Assembly: GCF_001984065.1 (NCBI RefSeq)
Contig: NZ_LYVP01000037.1
Location: 1 to 50,411 of the forward strand
Length of the DNA: 50,411 nucleotides
Direction of reading: 5' to 3'
DNA from: Pseudomonas sp. KK4
GTDB taxonomy: Bacteria; Pseudomonadota; Gammaproteobacteria; Pseudomonadales; Pseudomonadaceae
The notes under the pieces are model-generated. The model was given only the letters and a program-made list of their open reading frames with translations. It had not been told where the DNA came from and searched no databases. Of the stretch, positions 8,322 to 15,537 are shown piece after piece. Position numbers and translations under genes: made by a program. Each line of letters opens with the position of its first letter. The stretch's first letter is position 1.

Positions 8322-8416
8322 TTTCGCGAGCAAGCCCGCTCCCACAGGTTTTCGGTTGATCACATTATCTGTGAACAACATAAAACCCTGTGGGAGCGGG
8401 CTTGCTCGCGAAGGCG
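8322..8416. repeat. REP pair (second REP subtype)
   Basis: Facing arms TTTCGCGAGCAAGCCCGCTC and GAGCGGGCTTGCTCGCGAA enclose about 45 bases between the convergent ends of the chemoreceptor and the LacI-type gene. The CCCGCTCCCACAGG variant differs from the AGCTCGCTCCTACAG form of the other three pairs, so two REP subfamilies coexist in this genome. Confidence 0.93.
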
Positions 8417-8432
8417 ATAGATCAGGCAACCG

Positions 8433-9422
8433 CTATTTCCCCTGCCTCACCACCGCCGTACTCCCTCGCAACGTCAACTCAAACGGCAACACCACATGCC
8501 GCTCCACCAGCGGTTTTTTCTCGATCAACGCAATCAGCATCTCAACCGCCTGCTGGCCGAAAACCTCAGCCGGTTGCGCGATGGTGGTCAGTGGCGGGTC
8601 GCAATAGGCGGCGAAGGGGATGTCATCGAACCCTACCAGGGAAAGGTCCTCGGGCACCCGTAAACCCTCTTGCTTGATGCGCTTCAACGCGCCGATGGCC
8701 ATTTCGTCGTTTTCGCAGAACAGCGCAGTAGGGCGTTCGGGCAGGGCCAGCATCGCGGCGGCGCCGTCGTGGCCGGCTTGCAGGCTGAAGTCGCCGTGGC
8801 AGATCAGCGCCGGGTCGCAGTCGATTCCCGCTTGCTGCAGGGCATCCTGATAACCGGCCACGCGATCGCGGGTCAGGGGGCTGCTTTTCGGTCCTTTGAT
8901 CAGGCCGATGCGCCGGTGGCCGAGCTCGATCAGATGCTCGGTCATGGCCTTGGCGGCTGCGCGATTGTCGAGGCTGATGGTCGGGTGCCGACCGCCCTGA
9001 ATCACCTCACAGGCATTGACCATCGGTGCCGGCTCGGTAAACGGATCAAAGGCCCGCAACTGGATCACGCCATCGGCCTGGTGGTTGTGCACCAGTTCGG
9101 CAAACTCCCGTTCAATCTCTTCGCGGCCCTGGGTGTCGCACAACAGCAGCCGATAGTTCGCCGCCTGGGCCGCTTGCTGTGCGCCGCTGATCACCCTGGC
9201 AAAAAAAGTGTTGGCGATGGCCGGCACCAGAATCACCAGGTTGCCGGTGCGCTGCGAACGAAACTGCACCGCCATCAGGTTCGGTCGGTAACCGGCCTGT
9301 TCCACGGCGGCGTTGACCTTGTCCCGGGTCTCGGGGAGCACGCGCTCGGGCGACTTCAGCGTCCTCGACACCGTGGCCACGGAAACCCCGGCCAGCCTTG
9401 CTACTTCACGGATATTGGACAA
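8433..9422 (-). CDS. LacI/PurR-family transcriptional regulator
   Basis: A LacI-type repressor of about 330 residues: an N-terminal helix-turn-helix (NIREVARLAGVSVATVSRTL) with hinge, then a periplasmic-binding-protein-like sensor domain (LVILVPAIANTFFARVISG, LCDTQGREEIE, CENDEMAIGALKRI, SLVGFDDIPFAAYCDPPLTT). No ATG lies near the domain start. TTG at 9422 follows GAGG at 5 bases and gives normal family length; a TTG at 9524 would add an unlikely 34-residue leader. It is divergent from the carbohydrate operon starting at 9596, and a perfect 18-base palindrome sits between. It therefore probably represses that operon until a sugar-like inducer binds. Confidence 0.9.
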   Translation of the reverse strand: MSNIREVARLAGVSVATVSRTLKSPERVLPETRDKVNAAVEQAGYRPNLMAVQFRSQRTGNLVILVPAIANTFFARVISGAQQAAQAANYRLLLCDTQGREEIEREFAELVHNHQADGVIQLRAFDPFTEPAPMVNACEVIQGGRHPTISLDNRAAAKAMTEHLIELGHRRIGLIKGPKSSPLTRDRVAGYQDALQQAGIDCDPALICHGDFSLQAGHDGAAAMLALPERPTALFCENDEMAIGALKRIKQEGLRVPEDLSLVGFDDIPFAAYCDPPLTTIAQPAEVFGQQAVEMLIALIEKKPLVERHVVLPFELTLRGSTAVVRQGK

Positions 9423-9545
9423 GACCACCTCATTATCGAACCCCTCGGCCGGCGAGCTTACCGCAGGTTGGCCGTCGCCTGAAATCTTCGGTACCTGCAA
9501 TTGCGGGTTTGACAGCGCCGGCAACTGCGCCTAAATTTTCGCGAC

Positions 9546-9563
9546 GATGTAACCGGTTACATC
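9546..9563. promoter_or_regulatory. LacI-type operator palindrome
   Basis: Perfect 18-base palindrome GATGTAACCGGTTACATC with the central CG typical of LacI/GalR-family operators. It lies 33 bases before the oxidoreductase start and about 120 bases before the repressor start, so a bound repressor could block the operon promoter. Confidence 0.85.
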
Positions 9564-9595
9564 GCCACTTTTCCCAGCAACAGTGAGCCAATGTG

Positions 9596-10762
9596 ATGAA
9601 CGCTGCGGTGCCAAAGATAAGAATGGGTTTCGTCGGGGGCGGCGAGGGGGCCTTCATCGCCAAGGCCCACCGTCAGGCCGCCGGGCTCGATGGTCGCTTC
9701 GAACTGGTGTGCGGCGCCTTCAGTCGCGACCCGCTGAACAATCAGCAGACCGGCGCAGCGCTGGGCTTGCCGGCCTCGCGCTGCTACAACGACTGGCGCC
9801 AGATGCTGGAAGCCGAACGTGCGTTGCCCGCCGAACAACGCCTGGAACTGCTGGTGATCGTCACCCCCAACCATCTGCATGCGCCGGTGGCGAGCGAGGC
9901 GCTGAGCGCGGGCTTCCATGTGTTCAGCGAGAAACCGGCCGCGCTCAACCTGGCCCAATTGCTCGACCTCAAGCAAGTGGTCGAACGCAGCAACCGCCTC
10001 TACGGCCTGGCCCATACCTATCTGGGCTACCCGATGGTCTGGCAGGCGCGGGACATGGTGCGCAGCGGCGTGATCGGCGCGGTGCGCAAGGTCATCGTCG
10101 AATACCCCCAGGGCTGGCTCAGCCAGGATGTGGCGGGGCAGGGCAACAAACAGGCGGCCTGGCGGGACCTGCCGGAGCAGTCCGGAATCGGCGGGTGCAT
10201 CGGCGACATCGGCACCCATGCCTTTTCCCTCGCCGAGTTTGTCGCCGACCAGTCGATCAATCGGTTGTGCGCAATGTTGAGCGTGCACATCGACGGCCGG
10301 CAACTGGACGATGACGCCTCGATGCTGTTCAAGATGGCCGGTGGCGCCAGCGGTGTGCTGATCGCCAGCCAGGTCTGCGCCGGTGAAGAAAACCCGCTGA
10401 AAATCCGTGTCTACGGCGACAAGGGCGGGCTGGAATGGCGCCAGGAAGAGCCCGCCAGCCTGATCCATCGCGCCCTCGATCAACCCCTGCGCATCCTGCG
10501 TTCCGGCCTCGGCCAGCCCTGGTTGTGCGACGCCGCCAGCCAGCGCATGCGCCTGCCCGCCGGTCATCCCGAGGGCTACCTCGAAGCCATGGCCAACCTG
10601 TACGGCGATTTTGCCAACGCCATCCGTGGCCATGTCGCGGGGCACGATGCCCCCGGCGTACCCGGCATCGACGTCGGGCTGCGCGGCATGGCATTCATCG
10701 AAACCGCCATCGCCAACCATCGCGGCGACGCCAAGTGGACCGAACTGGTGTGCCACCCATGA
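9596..10762 (+). CDS. Gfo/Idh/MocA-family oxidoreductase
   Basis: A 388-residue NAD(P)-dependent oxidoreductase. The N-terminal Rossmann fold begins GFVGGGEGAFIAKAH, the family lysine is in FSEKPAALN (E112-K113-P114), and the C-terminal substrate domain carries GGCIGDIGTHAF with the likely catalytic His208. Members oxidise or reduce a hydroxyl of sugars, inositols or glycosides, often at C3. It opens a three-gene operon with a TIM-barrel isomerase (4-base ATGA overlap) and an MFS permease, all behind the LacI-type operator. This fits uptake, oxidation and isomerisation of one carbohydrate. The substrate is not readable from sequence. GTG at 9593 is an alternative start. Confidence 0.87.
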   Translation: MNAAVPKIRMGFVGGGEGAFIAKAHRQAAGLDGRFELVCGAFSRDPLNNQQTGAALGLPASRCYNDWRQMLEAERALPAEQRLELLVIVTPNHLHAPVASEALSAGFHVFSEKPAALNLAQLLDLKQVVERSNRLYGLAHTYLGYPMVWQARDMVRSGVIGAVRKVIVEYPQGWLSQDVAGQGNKQAAWRDLPEQSGIGGCIGDIGTHAFSLAEFVADQSINRLCAMLSVHIDGRQLDDDASMLFKMAGGASGVLIASQVCAGEENPLKIRVYGDKGGLEWRQEEPASLIHRALDQPLRILRSGLGQPWLCDAASQRMRLPAGHPEGYLEAMANLYGDFANAIRGHVAGHDAPGVPGIDVGLRGMAFIETAIANHRGDAKWTELVCHP

Positions 10763-11853
10763 CCCTGGAGAGCTCCGTGACCCCTCAAACCTCATCCGGC
10801 CTGCGCGGCCCGGGGATTTTCCTCGCGCAATTCATGTCCGCCGACGCGCCGTTCGACACCCTGGCCAACATCGCCCGCTGGGCTGCTTCCCAAGGTTACA
10901 AAGCCATCCAGTTGCCGACCCTGGGCACGCAGTTCATTGACCTGGCAAAAGCGGCTGAAAGCCAAAGCTACTGCGACGAATTGATCGCGGTGTGCGCCGA
11001 AGCCGGCGTGCAGATCAGCGAACTGTCGACCCATCTGCAAGGGCAACTGGTGGCGGTGCATCCGGCGTTCGACGCGCTGTTTGACGATTTCGCACCGGCC
11101 CATCTGCGCGGTCAGCCCCAAGCGCGCACCGCATGGGCCATCGAGCAATTGAAGCTGGCGGCCCGCGCCAGTCAGCGCTTGGGCCTCAAGGCCCATGCGA
11201 CCTTCTCCGGCGCCTTGCTCTGGCCCTACATGTACCCCTGGCCGCAACGCCCCAGCGGCCTGGTCGAGCAGGGTTTTGCCGAACTGGCCAAGCGCTGGTT
11301 GCCGATTCTCGATTGCTTCGAGGAGGCCGGCGTCGACCTCTGCTATGAAATTCACCCCGGCGAAGACCTGCACGACGGCGCCTCGTTCGAGCGCTTTCTG
11401 GAGGCGGTCGATCACCATCCACGCGCGGCGATTCTCTATGACCCCAGCCACCTGTTGCTGCAGCAGATGGACTACCTGGGCTTCATCGATCGCTACCACT
11501 CACGCATCCGCATGTTCCACGTCAAGGACGCCGAATTCCGCCCCGATGCCCGCTCCGGTGTGTACGGCGGTTATCAGGGCTGGGTCGAGCGGCCGGGGCG
11601 CTTTCGGTCCCTGGGCGATGGTCAGATCGATTTCAAATCGATCTTCAGCAAACTCACCCAATACCACTTCAACGGTTGGGCGGTGCTGGAGTGGGAATGC
11701 TGCTTGAAGGATTCGGAGCAGGGCGCGGCCGAAGGGGCGGCGTTCATCGAGCGACACATGATCACCAGGACCCGCAAGGCCTTCGACGATTTCGCCGGGG
11801 TGACGTCCGATGCGGCCTTCAATCGACGCCTGCTGGGGCTGCCCGACGCCTGA
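10759..11853 (+). CDS. Sugar phosphate isomerase/epimerase (xylose isomerase-like TIM barrel)
   Basis: A 364-residue TIM-barrel protein of the AP endonuclease 2/xylose isomerase-like family. The expected divalent metal ligands are visible: E197 in CYEIHPGEDLHDG, D228 and H231 in LYDPSHLLLQ, H254 in MFHVKDAEF, and E311 in VLEWECC. The start is the ATG overlapping the oxidoreductase stop by four bases, indicating translational coupling. Relatives in similar operons act on keto-sugars or keto-inositols made by the Gfo/Idh/MocA partner, as isomerases, epimerases or hydrolases of 3-keto-glycosides. Which of these applies here cannot be told from the sequence. Confidence 0.85.
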   Translation: MTLESSVTPQTSSGLRGPGIFLAQFMSADAPFDTLANIARWAASQGYKAIQLPTLGTQFIDLAKAAESQSYCDELIAVCAEAGVQISELSTHLQGQLVAVHPAFDALFDDFAPAHLRGQPQARTAWAIEQLKLAARASQRLGLKAHATFSGALLWPYMYPWPQRPSGLVEQGFAELAKRWLPILDCFEEAGVDLCYEIHPGEDLHDGASFERFLEAVDHHPRAAILYDPSHLLLQQMDYLGFIDRYHSRIRMFHVKDAEFRPDARSGVYGGYQGWVERPGRFRSLGDGQIDFKSIFSKLTQYHFNGWAVLEWECCLKDSEQGAAEGAAFIERHMITRTRKAFDDFAGVTSDAAFNRRLLGLPDA

Positions 11854-11899
11854 CCCCGATTTCACGCAATAAAAAAACAACAATAAGACGGTGACTGTT

Positions 11900-13135
11900 A
11901 TGACGATGATGACCGCGCGATTGAGCGCAATGATGTTCCTGCAATTCTTTATCTGGGGTGGCTGGTTCGTCACCCTCGGCACCTTTCTGGCCAGTAACCT
12001 GGGGGCCAGTGGCGGACAGATCGGCATGGCGTTTTCGACCCAGTCCTGGGGGGCGATCATTGCGCCGTTCGTGATTGGCCTGATCGCCGACCGGTTCTTC
12101 AATGCCGAGCGCATTCTCGCGGTGCTGCACCTGGTGGGCGCGGTGTTGCTGTTTCAGCTGTATCGGGCGCCAGATTTCGGCACGTTCTATCCGTACGTGC
12201 TGGCCTACATGCTGATCTACATGCCGACCCTGGCCCTGGTCAATTCCGTGGCCTTCCGCCAGATGAGCGACCCGGCGCTGGAGTTTTCCCGGATCCGCGT
12301 CTGGGGCACCGTGGGGTGGATCGTCGCCGGCCTGGTGATCAGCTTCGTGTTCGCCTGGGATTCACAGGCCATGATTGCCACCGGTGGCTTGCGCAATACG
12401 TTCCTGATGTCCGCTGCCGCCTCGCTGCTGCTGGGTCTGTACAGCTTCACCCTGCCGCGCACCGCGCCACTGAAAGCCGAGTCCGGCAACGGCGGCCTCA
12501 AGCAGATGCTCGGCCTGGACGCCTTGGGCCTGCTCAAGGATCGCAGCTACCTTGTGTTCTTCATCGCCTCGATCCTGATCTGCATCCCCCTGGCGTTTTA
12601 CTACCAGAACGCCAACCCGTTCCTGGCGGAAATCGGCGTGACCAACCCCACGGCGAAAATGGCCATCGGCCAGGTTTCGGAGGTGCTGTTCATGCTGCTG
12701 TTGCCGCTGTTCATCCAGCGCTTCGGGATCAAGATTGCGTTGCTCGTGGGTATGCTGGCGTGGGCGCTGCGCTACCTGTTGTTCGCCTATGGCAACAACG
12801 GTGATCTGGCCTTCATGCTGTTCACCGGCATTGCCCTGCACGGCATCTGCTATGACTTCTTCTTCGTGTCCGGGCAGATCTATACCGACGCCAAGGCCTC
12901 GGAACGCTTCCGCAGTTCCGCCCAGGGCCTCATCACCCTGGCGACCTACGGCCTGGGCATGCTGATCGGTTTCTGGGTGGCGGGGCAGGTGACCGATCAC
13001 TTCGCCGCAACGCCTGGTGGCCATGACTGGAAGCACATCTGGCTGTTCCCGGCCGGGTTCGCCCTGGCGATCTTTTTCTGCTTCTGCCTGGCGTTCAAGG
13101 GGCGGGAGGCGGTGGCCGTACAAACCACGGTTTGA
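11900..13135 (+). CDS. MFS permease, nucleoside:H+ symporter-like family
   Basis: About 411 residues with some twelve hydrophobic helices and the start typical of the NupG/XapB branch (MMFLQFFIWGGWFVTLGTFL). Further family-like features are the loop FYYQNANPFLAEIGV and the segment GICYDFFFVSGQIYTD. Although named for nucleosides, members of this branch encoded beside Gfo/Idh/MocA oxidoreductases are often carbohydrate importers, so import of the operon's sugar substrate across the inner membrane is the best inference. It is the last gene of the LacI-controlled operon, 46 bases after the isomerase. The ATG at 11900 is used; GTG at 11891 and ATG at 11909 are possible. A strong hairpin follows the stop. 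Confidence 0.86.
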   Translation: MTMMTARLSAMMFLQFFIWGGWFVTLGTFLASNLGASGGQIGMAFSTQSWGAIIAPFVIGLIADRFFNAERILAVLHLVGAVLLFQLYRAPDFGTFYPYVLAYMLIYMPTLALVNSVAFRQMSDPALEFSRIRVWGTVGWIVAGLVISFVFAWDSQAMIATGGLRNTFLMSAAASLLLGLYSFTLPRTAPLKAESGNGGLKQMLGLDALGLLKDRSYLVFFIASILICIPLAFYYQNANPFLAEIGVTNPTAKMAIGQVSEVLFMLLLPLFIQRFGIKIALLVGMLAWALRYLLFAYGNNGDLAFMLFTGIALHGICYDFFFVSGQIYTDAKASERFRSSAQGLITLATYGLGMLIGFWVAGQVTDHFAATPGGHDWKHIWLFPAGFALAIFFCFCLAFKGREAVAVQTTV

Positions 13136-13146
13136 TGGCAGACGAC

Positions 13147-13186
13147 ACACCTGTGGTGAGGGGAAAGGTCCCCTCACCACAGGTGT
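13147..13186. terminator. Bidirectional hairpin terminator
   Basis: Perfect 18-base-pair stem (ACACCTGTGGTGAGGGGA and its inverse) with a 4-base loop, placed between the convergent ends of the permease gene (stop 13135) and the TetR gene (stop 13199). No long T-run follows on either side, so it may act through its very stable stem. Confidence 0.88.
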
Positions 13187-13198
13187 GAGTTTCGTTAT

Positions 13199-13750
13199 TC
13201 AGTCCTGCCAGGCATTGATCACCGATGTCAAAAACTGCTTCGACAACTCCGGCTTGTCCAACGCTCGGGCAATCAGCATCGCGCCGGCAATCGAGGCAAT
13301 CACTTGTTGCGCCTGCTGCAGTTTTTCCTCCTCGGTTTCACCCTCTACCAAGGGCATCAGTATCTCGGTCAACCGCTCGACACCCTGGGTAAACGACTGG
13401 CTCACGCTCCCACCGTTACGCGCAACGTCCGCCGCCAGCGCCGGGATCGGGCAGCCTTCGGTCCAGTTGTTCAGGTGCTTCTGGGTCAGGTAACCCTTCA
13501 CCAGTTCGGGAATCGATTTGGCGTTCTGCCAGTCCCGGATATTGGTCTCGAACGTGCGCGTCACCGCCTCCGACGCCAGCTGTTCCTTGCCGCCCGGAAA
13601 CTGTCCGTAAAACCCGCCGTGGGTCAGCCCCACCGAACGTGACAGCTCGCCGATGCCGATGCCGTCGATGCCTTTCTCCCGGTACAGCCGGGACGCGGCG
13701 CTGAGGATCGCTTCTTTGTTCGCCGCTGCCTTGTCTTTCGTGACTTTCAT
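13199..13750 (-). CDS. TetR/AcrR-family transcriptional regulator
   Basis: A 183-residue one-domain-plus-sensor repressor. The N-terminal helix-turn-helix is typical (AILSAASRLYREKGIDGIGIGELSRSVGLTHGGFYGQFPGGKEQL), followed by an all-helical ligand domain with a CPIPAL segment as in several Pseudomonas TetR proteins. It is divergent from the truncated LysR gene that precedes the mexEF-oprN-like operon, so it could regulate the efflux genes as well as itself. An imperfect inverted repeat at 13813-13826 is a candidate binding site. The ligand is unknown. Confidence 0.88.
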   Translation of the reverse strand: MKVTKDKAAANKEAILSAASRLYREKGIDGIGIGELSRSVGLTHGGFYGQFPGGKEQLASEAVTRTFETNIRDWQNAKSIPELVKGYLTQKHLNNWTEGCPIPALAADVARNGGSVSQSFTQGVERLTEILMPLVEGETEEEKLQQAQQVIASIAGAMLIARALDKPELSKQFLTSVINAWQD

Positions 13751-13812
13751 GAGCTGCTCCTGTGGTCAGGTGCGCTTGCCGAGTGCAAGTCGTCGCCGAG
13801 AGGCTTGTAATG

Positions 13813-13826
13813 ATTATGGTCGTAAT
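13813..13826. promoter_or_regulatory. Candidate TetR operator
   Basis: ATTATGGTCGTAAT, an imperfect inverted repeat (10 of 14 positions symmetric) in an AT-rich stretch midway between the divergent TetR gene and the truncated LysR gene. The position and length suit a TetR-family site overlapping both promoters; no -35/-10 pair could be fixed with certainty. Confidence 0.45.
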
Positions 13827-13859
13827 ATATCGTCGGCGCAAATACCAGGTGGACACATT

Positions 13860-14138
13860 ATGAAACGTCATGATCTGCGCACTATCGACCTGAATCTACT
13901 GGTGGTATTCGAAACCCTGATGCAGGAGGGCAACGTCACTCGGGCCGCGTTGAGACTGTCGATGGGCCAACCGGCGGTCAGCGGTGCGCTGCGGCGCCTG
14001 CGGGCCTTGTTCAACGACCCGCTGTTCGAGCGCATGGGAAGGCAGATGCAACCCACGCCCCGAGCCCGGGAACTGGCGCAGACCCTCGGGCCGGCCCTGG
14101 ATTCGGTGTGCAGCGCCCTCGCCAAGACCCAGGCTTGA
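13860..14138 (+). pseudogene. Truncated LysR-family regulator, MexT-like DNA-binding domain only
   Basis: Ninety-two residues covering only the LysR winged helix (MKRHDLRTIDLNLLVVFETL, NVTRAALRLSMGQPAVSGAL, DPLFERMGRQMQPTPRA) and the start of the linker helix. The sequence is strikingly like the N-terminus of MexT, the activator of mexEF-oprN, and it sits just where mexT belongs, upstream of an intact mexEF-oprN-type operon. The roughly 210-residue inducer-binding domain is missing, and only 142 bases separate its stop from mexE, so no remnant could be hidden there. It is either a pseudogene left by deletion or a mini-regulator able to bind DNA without a sensor. The open frame continues upstream to 13653, but ATG 13860 fits the family start. 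Confidence 0.75.
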
Positions 14139-14280
14139 GCCTCGTCGTGGTGTTTTTTTGTCCTTATACATGACGTTCATCATTAATAGTAATAGCCAAG
14201 TTCACCGCGTTCGATTCGTCGCCGCCTCGCGCGAGGCCGAGACTCCACAACATTCCCAAACCGTCTGGCGGACACAACCC

Positions 14281-15525
14281 ATGGATCAGTCACTCAAAGC
14301 TTTTCGTTACCCGATCGCCGCACTGGCGCTCACGCTGCTCACCGCTTGCGATCGTGCGACCGTCGCCGCCAGCGCACCGGGGGCGCCCCATGTCACCGTG
14401 GCCAAGGTGATCGAGCAGCCGATCACCGAATGGGATGAAGTCACCGCCCGACTGCAAGCACCGGAAACCGTCGAGGTGCGGCCACGGGTGTCGGGGCAGA
14501 TCGAACGAGTGGCGTTCACCGACGGCGCGTTGGTGAAGAAGGGCGACCTGCTGTTCCAGATCGATCCACGGCCGTTCGAGCACGAAGTGCATCGTTACGA
14601 AGCCCAACTGCAACAGGCCCGGGCCACGCAGAACCGCACCGCCAATGAAGCGCAGCGCGGTCAGCGCCTGTTGACCACCAACGCGATCTCCGCCGAACTG
14701 GCCGACACCCGCACCACCACCGCGCAGGAGGCCAAGGCCGGGGTCGATGCGATCCAGGCCCAGCTCGATCTGGCGCGCCTGAACCTGAGTTTCACCCGCG
14801 TCACTGCGCCGATCACCGGCCGCGTCAGTCGCGCCGAAATCACCGCCGGCAACATCGTCACCGCCGACACCACCGCGCTGACCAGCGTGGTCTCCACCGA
14901 CAAGGTCTACGCCTACTTCGATGCCGACGAGCGCCTGTTCCTCAAGTACAGCCAGCTCTCGCGCCAGGGCCAGCGTGGCCAGACCACGCCGGTGTACATG
15001 GGCCTGTCGAACGAGGAGGGCAACACCCACCAGGGGCAGATGAACTTCGTCGACAACCAGGTCAACCCCAAGACCGGCACCATCCGCGGTCGCGCCGTGT
15101 TCGATAACGCTGACGGCCAGTACACCCCGGGTTTGTACGCGCGCCTGAAACTGGTGGGCAGCGCCGCCTATGCCGGCCTGCTGATCAAGGACGAAGCGGT
15201 GGGGACCGACCTGGGCAAGAAGTTCGTGCTGGTGATCGATCATGACAACAAGGCCGTGTACCGCAGCGTCGAGCTGGGGCCCAAGCTTGAGGGTCTGCGC
15301 ATCGTGCGCAGCGGCCTGCAGAAGGAAGACCGCATCGTCATCAACGGTCTGCAGCGGGTGCGCCCCGGCGCCGTGGTTGCGCCGCAGGGCGCACCGATGG
15401 CCGATCCGGAAACCGTCGCCACCCTGGCTCGTCAACGGCAGGCGATCGAAGCCGCCAACCAGCCTGCAACCGTCAAGTCACCGGCCCTGGTGAAGACGGA
15501 TGCTGCGCTCAGCCCTCGCGGATAA
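14281..15525 (+). CDS. mexE: RND efflux periplasmic adaptor subunit, MexE-like
   Basis: A 414-residue membrane fusion protein. It has a lipoprotein signal (ALTLLTAC, Cys23) and a barrel-sandwich/lipoyl region (VEVRPRVSGQIERVAFTDGALVKKGDLLFQIDPRPFE). An alpha-hairpin follows (QLQQARATQNRTANEAQRG to NLSFTRVTAPITGRVSRAEI), then beta-barrel and membrane-proximal domains (VNPKTGTIRGRAVFDNADGQY). It closely resembles MexE of P. aeruginosa along its length, so it should link the MexF pump to the outer-membrane channel in the periplasm. It is first in a three-gene operon, 12 bases before mexF. Chloramphenicol, quinolones and quorum-signal precursors are substrates of the characterised homologue; here that is by analogy only. 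Confidence 0.9.
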   Translation: MDQSLKAFRYPIAALALTLLTACDRATVAASAPGAPHVTVAKVIEQPITEWDEVTARLQAPETVEVRPRVSGQIERVAFTDGALVKKGDLLFQIDPRPFEHEVHRYEAQLQQARATQNRTANEAQRGQRLLTTNAISAELADTRTTTAQEAKAGVDAIQAQLDLARLNLSFTRVTAPITGRVSRAEITAGNIVTADTTALTSVVSTDKVYAYFDADERLFLKYSQLSRQGQRGQTTPVYMGLSNEEGNTHQGQMNFVDNQVNPKTGTIRGRAVFDNADGQYTPGLYARLKLVGSAAYAGLLIKDEAVGTDLGKKFVLVIDHDNKAVYRSVELGPKLEGLRIVRSGLQKEDRIVINGLQRVRPGAVVAPQGAPMADPETVATLARQRQAIEAANQPATVKSPALVKTDAALSPRG

Positions 15526-15537
15526 GGGAACACCGAC

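Noticed and set aside
13653..13859. Upstream extension of the truncated LysR frame
   Set aside because: It overlaps the TetR start region and the operator candidate; the MexT-like sequence begins at the ATG at 13860.
14224..14237. Palindrome GCCTCGCGCGAGGC before mexE as a regulator site
   Set aside because: Short, GC-only palindromes are frequent in this DNA, and it does not resemble a LysR-type or MexT-type site.
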